A stretch of DNA of 64,000 bases from Entonaema liquescens (Eukaryota; Ascomycota; Sordariomycetes; Xylariales; Xylariaceae): contig CADCSX010000007.1 in the NCBI GenBank assembly GCA_902805475.1, forward strand, positions 248,001 to 312,000, given 5' to 3'. Under the pieces are notes generated by a model, which saw only the letters and a list, made by a program, of their open reading frames with translations, searched no databases and had not been told where the DNA came from. This document shows, one piece after another, positions 24,400 through 36,000 of the stretch. Within the stretch, counting starts at the first letter, position 1. Every line of letters starts with the position of its first letter. The position numbers and the translations under genes were made by a program.

Positions 24400-25995
24400 A
24401 TGGCGGGTTTCTTGCAACAAATCGGAAGTGAGCTTAAACAATATGATATTTCGCGTCTAATTCTCATCGCCGTCTTCTTCGGTATCACATATCCATGCAT
24501 TCGCGCCCTATATAATCTTTACCTACACCCGCTTCGACATATCCCAGGTCCTCCGTTATGGATCGCATTCCCGCTTACGAGGACGATTGGTATGGTTCGG
24601 GGGATCGCAGATTTTCAGGTCCGCGAAGCTCACGTTAAGTATGGCGAGGTTGTTCGAGTCGGTCCTAACGCGATCTCTTTCATCAATCCACAAGCCTGGA
24701 AAGACATCTACGGCCATGGGCACGTAGATTTCCCGAAGTATTATCCTAAGGGAATCAACATGGATCCGAAAAAGATCATCTCATCTAATGCATCAGACCA
24801 TTTCCGCTTCCGACGAGCAATGCTTCCAGCTTTCTCCGACAAGGCCTTGGCGCAACAGGAGCCACTCATCAGAGTATATGTTGACTTGTTGGTCGAGCGG
24901 TTGCGAGAAGTGTCCGAGACAGGCAAGCCAACTAACATAGTCCAGTGGTATAACTTCACGACTTTTGATTTAATCGCAGACCTTGCGTACGGCACTCCTT
25001 TACAGGGCCTGGCTGAGGGAAAGTCCAATGCGTGGCTTGATAACATCTCGAAGCTGATGAGATATATGCCTGTCCTGGTTCTTGTCGGCGTGGCGCCTGT
25101 CTTGGGTTTAATTCTTAAGCTTGTTGCTGGTTCGAAGGTTCGCAACGCGCAGGCCAACCACCTCGCGCTCGTCACCAAGCTCGCCCACGATCGCATCTAC
25201 CATAGGAAACAAGCCGATAGAGGCGACTTTATGGATTATTTCATGCGCTCGCGTGGCCAGCCGCACGAGCTGAGTGATGCCGAACTGGTCGCTAATAGTG
25301 ATCTATTGATGGTTGCTGGATCGGAGACAACCGCAACGCTCCTGAGCGGGGCGACATACTGGATGTTGAAAACACCGCATGCGCTGAAGAAGGCCACCGA
25401 GGAAGTCCGTAACGCGTTCAAGTCGGATGAAGAAATAACGTTCCATGAAGTTCGATCTAGACTACCTTACATGGCTGTCTGTTTGGAAGAGGCCTTGCGC
25501 CTTTTCCCTCCGGTTCCGCTAACTCTATCCCGTTCGGTACCCAAAGGACCGCCCGTACAGATCGCAGGCTTCACAATTCCCGAGAAGGTAAGGAAATCAA
25601 AACACCTAGTTCGCTATCTGTGCTGTGTGCCTATCTAACAATGGACTTCGTAGACCGTCGTTGGGGTCCACCATATGTCAGCATATCATTCCGAACTCAA
25701 CTTCAATAGAGCGCGGGAATACATCCCGGAGCGATGGCTTCCTGAATCTACCACGGACCCGGCGTCCCCCTTTTATAATGACCGCCGTGATGCTCATCGC
25801 CCATTTTCCTTTGGACCTCGGGACTGCATAGGCCGTAACTTAGCTATACATGAGATGCACTTGATTATGGCTAAGGTCCTATGGAATTTTGATCTGACTT
25901 TAGATGAGGAGGCAAAAGACTGGCATAACCAGAAGATTTTTGGACTCTGGGAAAAGCCGCCTCTCCAGGTCGTGGTTAGACAGCGGAAGATCTAG
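24400..25995 (+). CDS. Cytochrome P450 monooxygenase (microsomal, class II)
   Basis: Exons 24400-25587 and 25654-25995 give 509 residues, the usual length of a fungal CYP. An N-terminal hydrophobic anchor (about 20-38, LILIAVFFGITYP) is followed by the hinge HPLRHIPGPP, so it should sit in the ER membrane and take electrons from NADPH-P450 reductase. The I-helix oxygen-binding motif AGSETTA, the K-helix EALR, the PERW motif and the haem loop FSFGPRDCIG (Cys454) are all intact. The general pattern resembles CYP65/isotrichodermin C-15 hydroxylase-like proteins, but no substrate can be deduced. It is separated from the NR-PKS by EB1 and the chromodomain gene and lies nearer the hydrolase and Upc2-like regulator, so membership in either gene set is open. 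Confidence 0.95.
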
Positions 25996-26066
25996 CGTAT
26001 CATATATCAATGAGTCTAATAGTAGCAATATATATGTATAACTATCGCAAGTTTAATCCCATAGCT

Positions 26067-26642
26067 TTAGGCATAGCCGATATTTTGGGCGTCTTTTCTA
26101 TCCATGGACCGATATTCAAGATAAGACACGATTGCAGTCCAAAAGGTGAGTATGCTGCAAGGACCTACGCGTTAGCATTGTGCGTCCCATTTGTTTCAGT
26201 GAGCCAAGCTTACAAAAGGGCAATTGCCGCCAACGCCATGATCCAACTAACAGCACACGATCCACCAATACAAGCACTCGCATTCGCCGATAGTAGTAGG
26301 CCCATCATGACCGCCCAGAACGGAACATCGATGCAGTTGAGGATAAAGTTGGTCTTTTTATTGGCATATTTTTGGAACTTAGCGGTGTGTTCGGTAAGCA
26401 CTTGGAAAAGAATAAATATGATAGATTTGATGCCCTGAAGCACAAGTTAGCCGAATAGTTTAGGTACAGTAACCCTAGGGATAACTCACAATAGCAATCC
26501 CCATTACGTGTGCTCGCTGTGGTGGCGAGTCTTTCATCGAGACACGGGCAATAGATAGGATAATAACCAGTATGATAAGACATAGCTGGATGATGTGTAT
26601 TCGAAACTTGAAACGACTGTCAAAGTATACCGATAGACCCAT
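26067..26642 (-). CDS. Small four-helix membrane protein (MARVEL-like)
   Basis: Three exons read on the minus strand: 26642-26490, 26434-26214 and 26154-26067. Introns are 55 and 59 nt with GTGAGT and GTAAGC donors. The product has 153 residues. The pieces are short and none looks like a gene alone, but joined they give four hydrophobic segments, about residues 16-35, 50-64, 82-107 and 113-137, with the polar loop TEHTAKFQKYANKK between the second and third and a charged tail YRSMDRKDAQ. Size and layout are those of fungal MARVEL-domain or related tetraspan proteins. Function unknown. It is convergent with the CYP gene, with stop codons only about 70 bases apart. Confidence 0.75.
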
Positions 26643-27631
26643 CTTCAACGAACCTTGGTTTAGTCTAGCTCTTCTTCAGCTCTGACAGTATTAAATAGAG
26701 AGTAGGTCTAGTCAAGCAGAATTTGGCATTGCGAACTCCTAATAATGAACATGAAGTTATATATCTATTCTCAGTCTTTCTATACCTACAGTCTCAACAA
26801 TAGACTTAGAATGTCCACGTAATCGCCTGCATATAGTTTCTAAACCCAATCACTACTTCGTACTAAACTCGTACTTTCTATAAGTTGCTGCCTAAAGCTA
26901 CAATTCTACGTCTAACAAGTAAGGATGGATCACTTTACTCTAGGCTTTAGGAGTCAAGTGATAACTAGGGGAAGAAGTGCTTTGATACAATAATTACACG
27001 GAATAGGATCTTTGTTCACAACATTGCACATTATTTTCGTCGCAGCAACAAGAAGTTTTCGTGAAGTTATTCTAAAAAATCTAATAGAGTGTCATCACAA
27101 TACCCATTATACGATACTCCAATATAGCAACTATTTATTTGTTAGATATATTGTTGTAACTAGTGCAACTACGCTAGGACATATTCTTACCATGGCCATA
27201 TCTCCTATTTCCCCGCATAATCGGGCTTAGAAAATGTTAATCTCGCATATGTAGTGCTAAAGCGACTCGGATTCGTACCTGTCTCGTACGTTCGGGGGAC
27301 TAGCGGATACAACCTCAGAGCTAGCTGGATCGACGCTTTAGTGCCTTCCCCCGGTAATTTGATGCAAGCTCCAGTGTGGGGTATTTTACTAAACAACAAG
27401 CGAGTCGTATGCGCTCTCGCTTTCCATGTAAAAGAAGATTCACAGTGAACTTGGCATTGGTTAAATGGACCGTTGGCGGCCGATCACTTCTGGAAGGTCT
27501 CATTTGGAGGTCCCTCTTCATCCCGGAGTAAGAATGCTATAAATTCGTGTAACTACAATGTAACGCGTTGCAAGTGTTGTAGGTTCACGTTTTTGGGGTG
27601 TGAGAATCTATGAGTGACATTGTCGTTGACC
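26643..27631. other. Intergenic, no recognised gene
   Basis: Holds the promoter of the minus-strand membrane protein and that of the hydrolase gene. The rest is AT-rich, with only frames under 75 codons. Confidence 0.5.
27538..27543 (+). promoter_or_regulatory. TATA element of the saponin-hydrolase-like gene
   Basis: TATAAA lies about 90 bases before the ATG at 27632. Motif and position only. Confidence 0.4.
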
Positions 27632-29506
27632 ATGTTTTTCATAAACGCCTTTCTCTTCGTCTTTCTTCGTATATTAACAGCTGTCGTGTACTCAAAGGCA
27701 GACGTACCTCCTCCCCCAAGACCCGAACCTATCGATATCATCGAGTTACCTCTCCCGCCCGTCTCTGACGGCTCCGAGGGTTCATGTACCTCAGAGGTCG
27801 ACCCTCTTGGAACAGGCTGCATTTTACGGCATGGGGGACTAATCCAGTCGGGAAGCTTTTTACCTGATAGCAACCACGTTATTGCAAGTGTCAACTATAC
27901 CGGCGCACCCGATTCTGGAAGCATATATACTGGCGCTCAGGTAATACTCATCAAATCCGACGGCACGACTTTCCCTAACGGTAGCCCGTTCAAATGTATC
28001 ACCTGTGGAATACCCGAAGAAAACGCCGTTGGTCGAGCGGACGGTTTAGATTACCCTCAAGCATTCCGCGACGGAAAAAGGATTTTGGCCGGCAGTAATA
28101 TCATAGATTGCGGTGAATTTGATCTTAGCAGTGATCAATGTACCCCCGAATCGACGTATATCTATCCTATCCGTTGGAACACTGCTGCGGACGGATCAGG
28201 AGAGAGCGGGATCATTCGCGAATTACGTTTACATCCCGATAACGTACACCTCGGCTTCAATTCATTCACCTATACTGCGGGAGTACTGGGCCAAAATGGC
28301 TATGTCGGCCGGCTATCATTTAATCCATCGCCAACCACGGGCCTACCTTTGGCACCCCGATATGACTTGGAGAATGTTAACGTTTTAGTTAGCCCTGATA
28401 CCAGGAACAAGCCGCTCCTTATTGAAGGGGATGAGATACGTGTCGACCTCGACGCTATCACCGTGGGTGAATTTAGGGGATTCACTGGAAGCGGTAGGGA
28501 GGCTACGTATATCGGCTACCCGAGAGAATCGTCAAATATCGACATCTTCGCTGTCGACTTAACAACGGGTGCTGTTCGTAGGCTCACAAGCCACCCCGAG
28601 TATTGCGACCCCATTGATATTTCAGCAGACGATGAATGGATAGCAATTATGGATACTCGAGGCAGTGATAGGCAGATGTTCATGGCCGGCATGCGAAACA
28701 TCCCTCCTATTACTGATTTAGTTTCTTCCACGGCCGCATCCTCGACCCGGAATAACGGCGAGCGACGCTTCTTTCAGCCATATCTTCTTGATAAGTATGG
28801 CGACCGCGGAGATTATTACGGACAGCGTATCAATGCAGCGGGTGACGGAAGCCCAGGCAGCATCAATGACCCGCAATGGAACGGACGAGCCGACCCTAAA
28901 TTCTCTTTCGACGCTACCCGATTAGTGTATTGGGAAGCTCTCACTGTCGCCCCGGCTTGCGGTGGAAAGAACCCGCTCCCTTGTCCTAATTCAACCGAAC
29001 CGGGTGGCCGAACAGAGCGAATAATGGTAGCTCATTTCACCTCCCGTAAGCCGGTCCCGCTGGCAGATGTAGAGCCGCTCAACGACACTATCCCTTGGGC
29101 TATCCCCTACGAGCCAGGATACGTCGCTCCCTCACCACTGTTATTTCCCGCCGGCGAATATGTAATGCACGGTGCAGTAGCCGGGTCGGCTCAGATTACT
29201 ATCGTTGCAGATGCGCGGTCGATTGTGCAGACTGTGGCTGTGAAATACGACAACTTCTCTGACGACGGACTTACCTTTCTCGACGGTACGGAGAATATCA
29301 CGACTCGAAATCCGACTCCCACTCTAAATCAAGTCGACTGGTATTCCAACCTGGTTCAAACCGGACAGACGAATGCTACCAAAGTGACAAGCCCTGATGG
29401 GTTCCATCTATCTATCGACGCGATGACGAATATCTTCGATGCGAATGGCACGCTAAGCACTACCATCAATGGCACCCTGTATACCCAGCCAGCTAATGGC
29501 ACTTGA
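27632..29506 (+). CDS. Secreted TolB-like beta-propeller protein, saponin hydrolase-like
   Basis: Single exon, 624 residues from the first in-frame ATG; codons upstream of it are open but offer only a GTG. Residues 1-24 are a clear signal peptide (FLFVFLRILTAVVYS), followed by a proline-rich mature start and then ELPLPPVSDG. The body has many cysteines and N-glycosylation sites (NYT, NST, NFS, NAT, NGT), as in a secreted glycoprotein. Blades resembling WD40-like/TolB repeats are visible, for example DIFAVDLTTGAVRRLTSH followed by DISADDEWIAIMDTRG, and later DPKFSFDATRLVYWEA. Length, signal peptide and the CGIPEENAVGR region agree with my memory of the fungal saponin hydrolase family that cleaves sugar from soyasaponin-type triterpenoids. 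That identity is probable, not proven; it could be another secreted propeller enzyme. It sits directly upstream of an Upc2-like regulator. Confidence 0.8.
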   Translation: MFFINAFLFVFLRILTAVVYSKADVPPPPRPEPIDIIELPLPPVSDGSEGSCTSEVDPLGTGCILRHGGLIQSGSFLPDSNHVIASVNYTGAPDSGSIYTGAQVILIKSDGTTFPNGSPFKCITCGIPEENAVGRADGLDYPQAFRDGKRILAGSNIIDCGEFDLSSDQCTPESTYIYPIRWNTAADGSGESGIIRELRLHPDNVHLGFNSFTYTAGVLGQNGYVGRLSFNPSPTTGLPLAPRYDLENVNVLVSPDTRNKPLLIEGDEIRVDLDAITVGEFRGFTGSGREATYIGYPRESSNIDIFAVDLTTGAVRRLTSHPEYCDPIDISADDEWIAIMDTRGSDRQMFMAGMRNIPPITDLVSSTAASSTRNNGERRFFQPYLLDKYGDRGDYYGQRINAAGDGSPGSINDPQWNGRADPKFSFDATRLVYWEALTVAPACGGKNPLPCPNSTEPGGRTERIMVAHFTSRKPVPLADVEPLNDTIPWAIPYEPGYVAPSPLLFPAGEYVMHGAVAGSAQITIVADARSIVQTVAVKYDNFSDDGLTFLDGTENITTRNPTPTLNQVDWYSNLVQTGQTNATKVTSPDGFHLSIDAMTNIFDANGTLSTTINGTLYTQPANGT

Positions 29507-29869
29507 ATGGAGTGGATTAAGCACTTGGATCTTGGATATCTTTAGTAATAATTTAATGTAGAATATCATGGCTGTACCAGCACTCGTTCGTGTCTGTGCG
29601 CAACTCGCAACTTTTATCTTACACTTACTTGTAGCAAATCAGACCTAGAGTAACTCGTACATATCTACGAATACGAGATGGGGATATATGATCATCATCG
29701 TATTCGTACTTGGCAAATTTCAGTCCCGCAGAATTTTTTGCATGACTCGTAATCGCCTACGCGTTTCCGAGCGTCTACTACGAATTTTATAATTCCTTAA
29801 CCGCACTTCAACTTGCGTCTGGTTACGTCTGCTGTGCTAAGATTTAAAGTAAAAGTGCCCCTAGTAAGC
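29507..29869. other. Short intergenic gap before the Upc2-like regulator
   Basis: 363 bases between two same-strand genes. Nothing coding is seen. It must contain the hydrolase 3' end and the regulator promoter. Confidence 0.5.
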
Positions 29870-31178
29870 ATGACCTCGCCAACTCAGAAGGCTACGCGAA
29901 GACCACATGCGAAGACTCGGACAGGATGCCGAGTGTGCAAATCTAGGAAAGTAAAGGTGGGCTCGCTTAGCAACTTATTCTTCGCTTACATCGTTCTAAT
30001 CGTACTTTGATAGTGTGACGAAACGCGACCGTCTTGTCGTAACTGTATAAGGTAATGATCATATCAACAATTATAAGTCTTTTAAAGTACATTCAACATG
30101 CTGATTGGTCTGTAGACGCGGTATTACTTGCGATTTCAACGTATCGGCTCACCCTACGGCTCTTAGTCCCCATGTTGGTGGCAGCAGCGGTGCCGGACAT
30201 ACCCCTGGCAGCCAGGCCACATCTCCCGCAGATGCTTCCATTCGCCATCAGCCTACGCCGGCAAGTTGGTTCAGTGGTCTCGATCTCGAGCTTCTCCATC
30301 ATTTCACTACGTCAACATGCTTTACATTTTCTGCCGAACCGATGGTTCGTAACTTCTGGCGCGTGAACGTGCCGCGGATGGGATTCTCTTACGAATATGT
30401 CCTTCGGGGTCTTCTTTCCCTTGCCGCACTACACCTTGCCCGGTTCAAACCGCAAAGGCGAGATTTATTAATCGAGCAAGCTATGGTCCACCACAATGCA
30501 GCATCATCTATGGCGTTACTTGTACTCGATAACTTAACCGCTCAAGAATCAGTACCCATATTCTTCTTCAGCATGGTCACAACATACATCGCGTTTGCTA
30601 GCCCCAAGGAGTCGGATAACCTACTTTTAATATCGAACGGGGCCATGCCCGAGTGGCTGTTCCTTTTGAGGGGCACGCGTAGTGTAATAGAACTCAATAG
30701 TGACGCTATAGACTCCATCATGTCATTAGGCTTCATATTCGATTCCGGGAAACAGATGAACCAAATCTGGGAATCAACGGCGCCGCCAGAGCACGAAGGG
30801 CTTAAGGAGCTAGAAAATACTCTCAAGTTCTATGTTAAAGACGCGCAAAAATTAGATGAGCTTTCCCACGCAATACAGGCGCTAAAACGGACTTTTGTCT
30901 TCTTCAACAGCAGCAACTACACGGATGACCAGCGCCTCAGAGCCGCGTTTATGTGGCTGTTCAAGGTACGCGACGACTTTGTGAAGTTGCTGAAGCATCG
31001 CGATAACGAAGCACTATGCGTACTGGCTTTCTTCTGTGTCCTACTGCAACGCCTCGATTACACCTGGTGGATAGAAGGCTGGGGTGTGCATTTGGTTGGC
31101 AGGATATATTCGGTATTGGATGAAGGATATCGACTCTGGATTCGATGGCCGATCGAGGAAATCGGCTGGGTCCCGTAA
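29870..31178 (+). CDS. Upc2-like Zn(II)2Cys6 transcription factor
   Basis: Exons 29870-29956, 30014-30051 and 30116-31178 give 395 residues. The two introns (57 and 64 nt) interrupt the zinc cluster, and splicing restores a perfect C-X2-C-X6-C-X6-C-X2-C-X6-C pattern (Cys 20, 23, 30, 37, 40, 47). The C-terminal part, from about WFSGLDLELLHHFTTST to the end, is the alpha-helical domain typical of fungal sterol-uptake-control (Upc2/Ecm22)-like regulators, which in yeast senses sterol through this domain. Nuclear activator or repressor. Its position 360 bases downstream of a saponin-hydrolase-like gene makes a sterol- or triterpene-responsive local regulator an attractive hypothesis. Many members of this family in filamentous fungi have no known ligand. 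Confidence 0.88.
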
Positions 31179-31787
31179 TATACCTAAATCACGAAATACT
31201 TTATTAATGCTAATAATTAATCCCAAAAGAAGGGGCTTTTATCCCTAGCGACAGGGATATTGTAGTATAATTATCTGTTGGCTGATATCTATACTCTTCT
31301 AAGAGTAGTTGAGCTTTTCAAGACAACATTAAAGTTCTCCTAGGTATATCTAAGGTATCTAGGTACCCTGCATCGTTAACATGTTTTATCCGATGCCCTT
31401 CAATGACTATCTAGTATTGTGATGATATTGGTGGTTGTTAGAAGGTGCTGTGAGCTCATTGATCTTTGCTAATTACTACCTACCACCAAACATGCGCATT
31501 GTTGAGTCTTTAAGATGGCACTTAGAAGTTGTTTCGTACTCGTCCTATACCTTTAATTATGCGACATATCTTAAACCTCATCTTAGATCCATCAGTCGGA
31601 GAACAATCAACTGTTGTTGGAAACGTGTATACTTATACATGTCAAATCCCTCTTAATATCTGCTCTATCTTCATCCACCATCATCTCCGCAGCCTCTAAT
31701 ACACAAACATACATACGCAGGCTTTTCAGTAAGTTAAAACAAAACATACCTAGCCATTAAAAAACAATTAAACCCAATTTCTCCAAC
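31179..31787. other. Intergenic, no recognised gene
   Basis: About 600 bases, AT-leaning, with GGTATCTAGGTACC-type motif near 31352-31366. A 73-codon frame at 31435-31656 is not supported. Confidence 0.5.
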
Positions 31788-32405
31788 ATGGGTGGCTCTT
31801 CAGGACCCTCGAACACAGGTCATGACAGCACTTTCGATAGGATGCTTGTCCTTCGGAGAGAAATCGAAGCTATCAGGGATGAAATATTAGCGCGGGAGCC
31901 CGAAGAGGCCCGGGGTCGCACTTCAGAGCGCGATCATTCTCCAACACCCCTCACGTTTGATAGGATGCTTGCTCTTCGGAAACAAATCGATGGCATCAGG
32001 GATGAAATATTAGCGCAGGAACTTGAAGAGGCCCAGAGTCGCACCTCAGAACGCGACCACTCTCCGGCACCCCTCACATTTGACACAAAACCTGAAGAGG
32101 TCTTGGCACCGGAACTGCTAGCAATGCCCTTAGGCGAGGTACTCAGCCAATACTCGCATTTCGACGGCACAACTCAAGCCCAGCTCAAATTCTTCTTCAG
32201 ACAGAAGCTGGGTATTCTCGAGGAGTATTATTATATCTCCCTTTCAAGCTCCCTTGAGTCAAGTAAGTCATCAGAATCTGTTTCGAACCACTCTGGCCGG
32301 GGGCGTCCCGACCAAGAGGATTCTAGCGACTCTTCTGTCACGCTGGCGGGAAATGAGACGGAGCAGAGCGATTCTGCCGAGCCCTTGATACCGGCGGAGA
32401 ACTAA
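31788..32405 (+). CDS. Hypothetical protein with 41-residue tandem repeat
   Basis: Single-exon ATG frame of 205 residues. Residues 16-56 and 57-97 are two near-identical 41-residue units, each starting FDRML-LR, continuing with a charged helical IRDEILA segment and ending SERDHSP-PLT; a third unit begins (FD) and diverges. The middle part (EVLSQYSHFDGTTQAQLKFF) looks helical, and the C-terminus is a serine/acidic-rich low-complexity tail. There is no signal peptide or membrane segment. I do not recognise the family. The repeat is also clear in DNA and only weakly diverged. It lies 500 bases from a degraded retrotransposon. Confidence 0.6.
   Translation: MGGSSGPSNTGHDSTFDRMLVLRREIEAIRDEILAREPEEARGRTSERDHSPTPLTFDRMLALRKQIDGIRDEILAQELEEAQSRTSERDHSPAPLTFDTKPEEVLAPELLAMPLGEVLSQYSHFDGTTQAQLKFFFRQKLGILEEYYYISLSSSLESSKSSESVSNHSGRGRPDQEDSSDSSVTLAGNETEQSDSAEPLIPAEN
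31833..32078 (+). repeat. Two-copy 123-bp tandem repeat inside a coding sequence
   Basis: Units 31833-31955 and 31956-32078 are in frame and align without gaps. They encode the 41-residue protein repeats of the surrounding gene. Confidence 0.85.
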
Positions 32406-32901
32406 GAACACAGTGTCCTATCAATTCGTGTTAGACAGGATAGCCTTAACTAGATCTGATTGATGTCTACCTAGGCCCTTACCTAGGTAGCCTAAACACC
32501 TCTAGAGTAGGTAATCTCGAGCATTCCCTAACATCTACGGCATATACCTAGTAAGTATGCCTTTGTAAAATAAGCCCTTATATAAAATTATAAAAATAAA
32601 AAAAAAGTTGAAAACCCAAAACTCTGACTATTCTGTGACGGCTTCCAAGATGTCCCACGTTCCCCCCTAATTGTCACCCCCTTCTAAGTTTTCCACTCCG
32701 TTGTCTCTTCTTCGTTTAATTCCTCCATGAAAATAGTTATTAGTAAACCTCTATTAATAATGGTTTTCAACCACTAATAAAGCGCTCATAACTTACGTCT
32801 TGGAGATCGTATAAACGAGTTCGAGGGGTGCACCGAATGAGACTATGATACGCGTATATAGTAGATTAATCGTCTTCCATTAAATCCTAATCTGGGATTG
32901 A
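32406..32901. other. Intergenic, left flank of the retrotransposon
   Basis: Ordinary-composition sequence with no gene. Contains ACCTAGGTAGCCTAAAC near 32484-32500, a close match of which recurs near 46681, and short A-runs near 32600. It ends in the target-site copy GGCAA at 32902-32906. Confidence 0.5.
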
Positions 32902-32906
32902 GGCAA

Positions 32907-33037
32907 TGTCGTAGAAAGATCCACCGGACCCATTAAACTAGTACCCACATATATCTAATATTTTCCTAAAGTTAGATTTTTCTCTAAATATTTTATTCAT
33001 ATAACTTTAAGATTTTAAATTTAATTATTCCATAATA
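32907..33037. repeat. Left LTR (131 bp)
   Basis: Aligns without gaps to 40497-40627. Its outer (left) half keeps the original bases, whereas its inner (right) third carries C-to-T and G-to-A changes. Confidence 0.95.
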
Positions 33038-36000
33038 ATTAATAACTTTATTCGTTTTGTTATTTTTAAAATTATTAACATTATAAAAACCATTATTTTT
33101 ATTTTAAAACCATTTTTTTTTATTATACCATTAATAATTTTAAACGATTTTATTAAACTTTAAAAACTAAAAAAAACTATTTTAAAAACTATTTTAATAA
33201 TTATTTATTTACTTTTTTTAATAAATTATATTAATAATTTATTAAATAACAATATTATTAACTATCGTTTTTATTTTATAAATATTAAATTATTATTTAA
33301 TTAAAATATTATTTTTCTTTTTTTTTTTCTTTTTTTTCCAATTAATATAATTTAAAAATTAATTTTTTTTAATTTTATCATTTTTATTATTTTATAATTT
33401 CTTATATTATTACTTTAAATATTATTATAAATAAAATAATTATTTTAATTTTACAAAATTTATTATTTTAATATAATATTAATTTTTAACGTTAATATTT
33501 TTTTTACTTGTTTTATTATTTTTATTATAAACTCGTAATTTTTTTAAAAAGTTATTAATGATTTTTTATTTTTTTAAAACTTTATTTATAAAATTTTAAA
33601 TTTGTTAAATAATATTAACGTTATTTATTTAATTAAATAAATCGAATTTTTTAAATTATTTTTTATTTTTTTATATTATTAAAAAAAAAAATATTAAAAA
33701 TATTATTTAAAACCATTTTTTAATTTATTAAAAACATTTATATTATTGTTTTTTATTAAATTATTAATATTTATTTTATTAAAATTATAACGTTTCGATT
33801 TTTTAAACTTATTTTTTAAACAATTAAATTATATTTTAAATAACTTTTAAATATTTTATTTTTTAATTATATAAAAGTTATTAAATAATAAATTTAAATT
33901 TTTATTAAAATAATCTTTTATATTGTTCGTAAAATAATTTTTAAAAATCAAATTTTAATATTTATTTTTAAAAATATTAAATATTATTTAAATTTTTATA
34001 ATACCATTTATTTAATTATTATTAATTAGATAATTATTTTTTATTATTAAAATATTATATATTTTTTTTAATAAATTTGAATTAATTAAGTATTTTCGAA
34101 TTATAATTTATAATAGTTTTAAATAATGGAAATAATAATTAAATTTAATAATATTTAAATTTTAATATTTAATTTATAACCGTAATAGTAATTTTAATTT
34201 AAATTATTAATTAAATTTTTTAAATTAATAATATTAATAACATTAATAATAATGGTAATGGCAATGTTAATAATAGTAATGGAAAATTTTTTAAAATTAA
34301 AAATATTAATTATTTTAATTTTAATTTTAAAAATATTAAAAATTTTAATTTTTTTATTTTTAGTAAATATATAATTTATATTAATATTTATATTTTTATA
34401 GATTATTTTATAAATTTAACCACATTTTATAACGATATTAAAATTAAATAAATTTAAATAATATATTTATAAAAAATTATATAAAGTTAATTAATAATTA
34501 AATTATTAAATTTTAAAAAATAAATTTTTTAAATAAGAAATATTATTTTAATCGTTTGCGTTTTGATTATTTAATTTAAAAAATAAAATATATAAACTAT
34601 ATTAAATTTATAAAAACATAAATTTATAATATTAAATTTTCGTAAAAATAAAAACTTATAATTATTTATATATAATATTATTAAAAATATTAAAGATTAT
34701 AATTTCTTTTTTTTCAATTAATTGTTAAATGTTTTTAATATTTTTAATATTTATATTTAATTATAATTATAAAAATTTATAATAAATATCATTATAAGAT
34801 ATTTTTTTAATTATTTAAATAATTATAAATTTATTTTATAAAATTTTATTTTATTTATATATTTTATAATTTTTAAAAATTATTTTAAATTAAATAATTA
34901 TTAATTTTAAACTTTAATGTAATTTACGTATTATAGTAAATAATTTTAAAATAATTTTTATAATTTATTTATTAATAAAAATAATAATTAATAACGTTAT
35001 AATTAAAACTAATTATATTATTATTATTTTTAATTTAATAAACAATATAATAATAATTAAATTAACCATTAAATATATTTTAATTATTAATAATATAATA
35101 ATAATAATAATAATTATAATAATTATAATAATTAATAAAAAATTAATTAAATTAACCCGTTTAATTAACCATTTTAATAAAATTAATAATATTAATAAAA
35201 TTTTAATTAATATTAAAATTAATAAAATTAATTTTATTAATTAAATTAATATAATTATAAAAATTAATAAAGAAATTATTATTAAAATTATTAAAATTAA
35301 AATTAAAATTAATAATATTAATAATTATTATAATTTTAAATTTATTTAATAAATATTAATAATATTTTAAAAATAAATAAATATTTTTTAAATAAATATA
35401 AATTAAATTTTAATTTTAATTATAATTTTTTTTTAAATGATTATTTTAATAATTTTTTTACTTTTTTTAAAAATAATTTTTAATTAAATACCTCGAATTT
35501 TATTAATAATTTTATAATAAATAATTTTTAATTTATATTTTAATTTATTTTATTTAATTATACTTTATTTAATTAAATTATATTTTTCGGATTTATTTTT
35601 AACGATTTTATTTTTTTTTATTTAAATAATAATTATGACGAAATGGTTTATTTTAATATAATCGCTTTTTTTACTAATCGAAAGTTTTTACAATATATGT
35701 AATAAACGTTTTTTTAATTATAATAAATTATTTTATTATTTGTAAAAAAGTTATTATTTATTAAAAAAATATATTTTTATAATAATATTATTAATTTAAA
35801 TAATATTATATTTGTTTTATTTTATTTTATTTTAAATATATTAAATTATATTTATTATTAATAATAATATATTATTTTTTAATAATATATTAATAATATT
35901 AAATAATATATTAATAATGTCGGATTATATATTAATAACGATTAATAATTTATTAATAATGTTTAATAATTATATATTATCGGTTAATTATAACTTTACA

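Noticed and set aside
26010..26438. 142-codon plus-strand frame after the CYP gene
   Set aside because: It is the antisense of the spliced minus-strand membrane protein, which has better signals.
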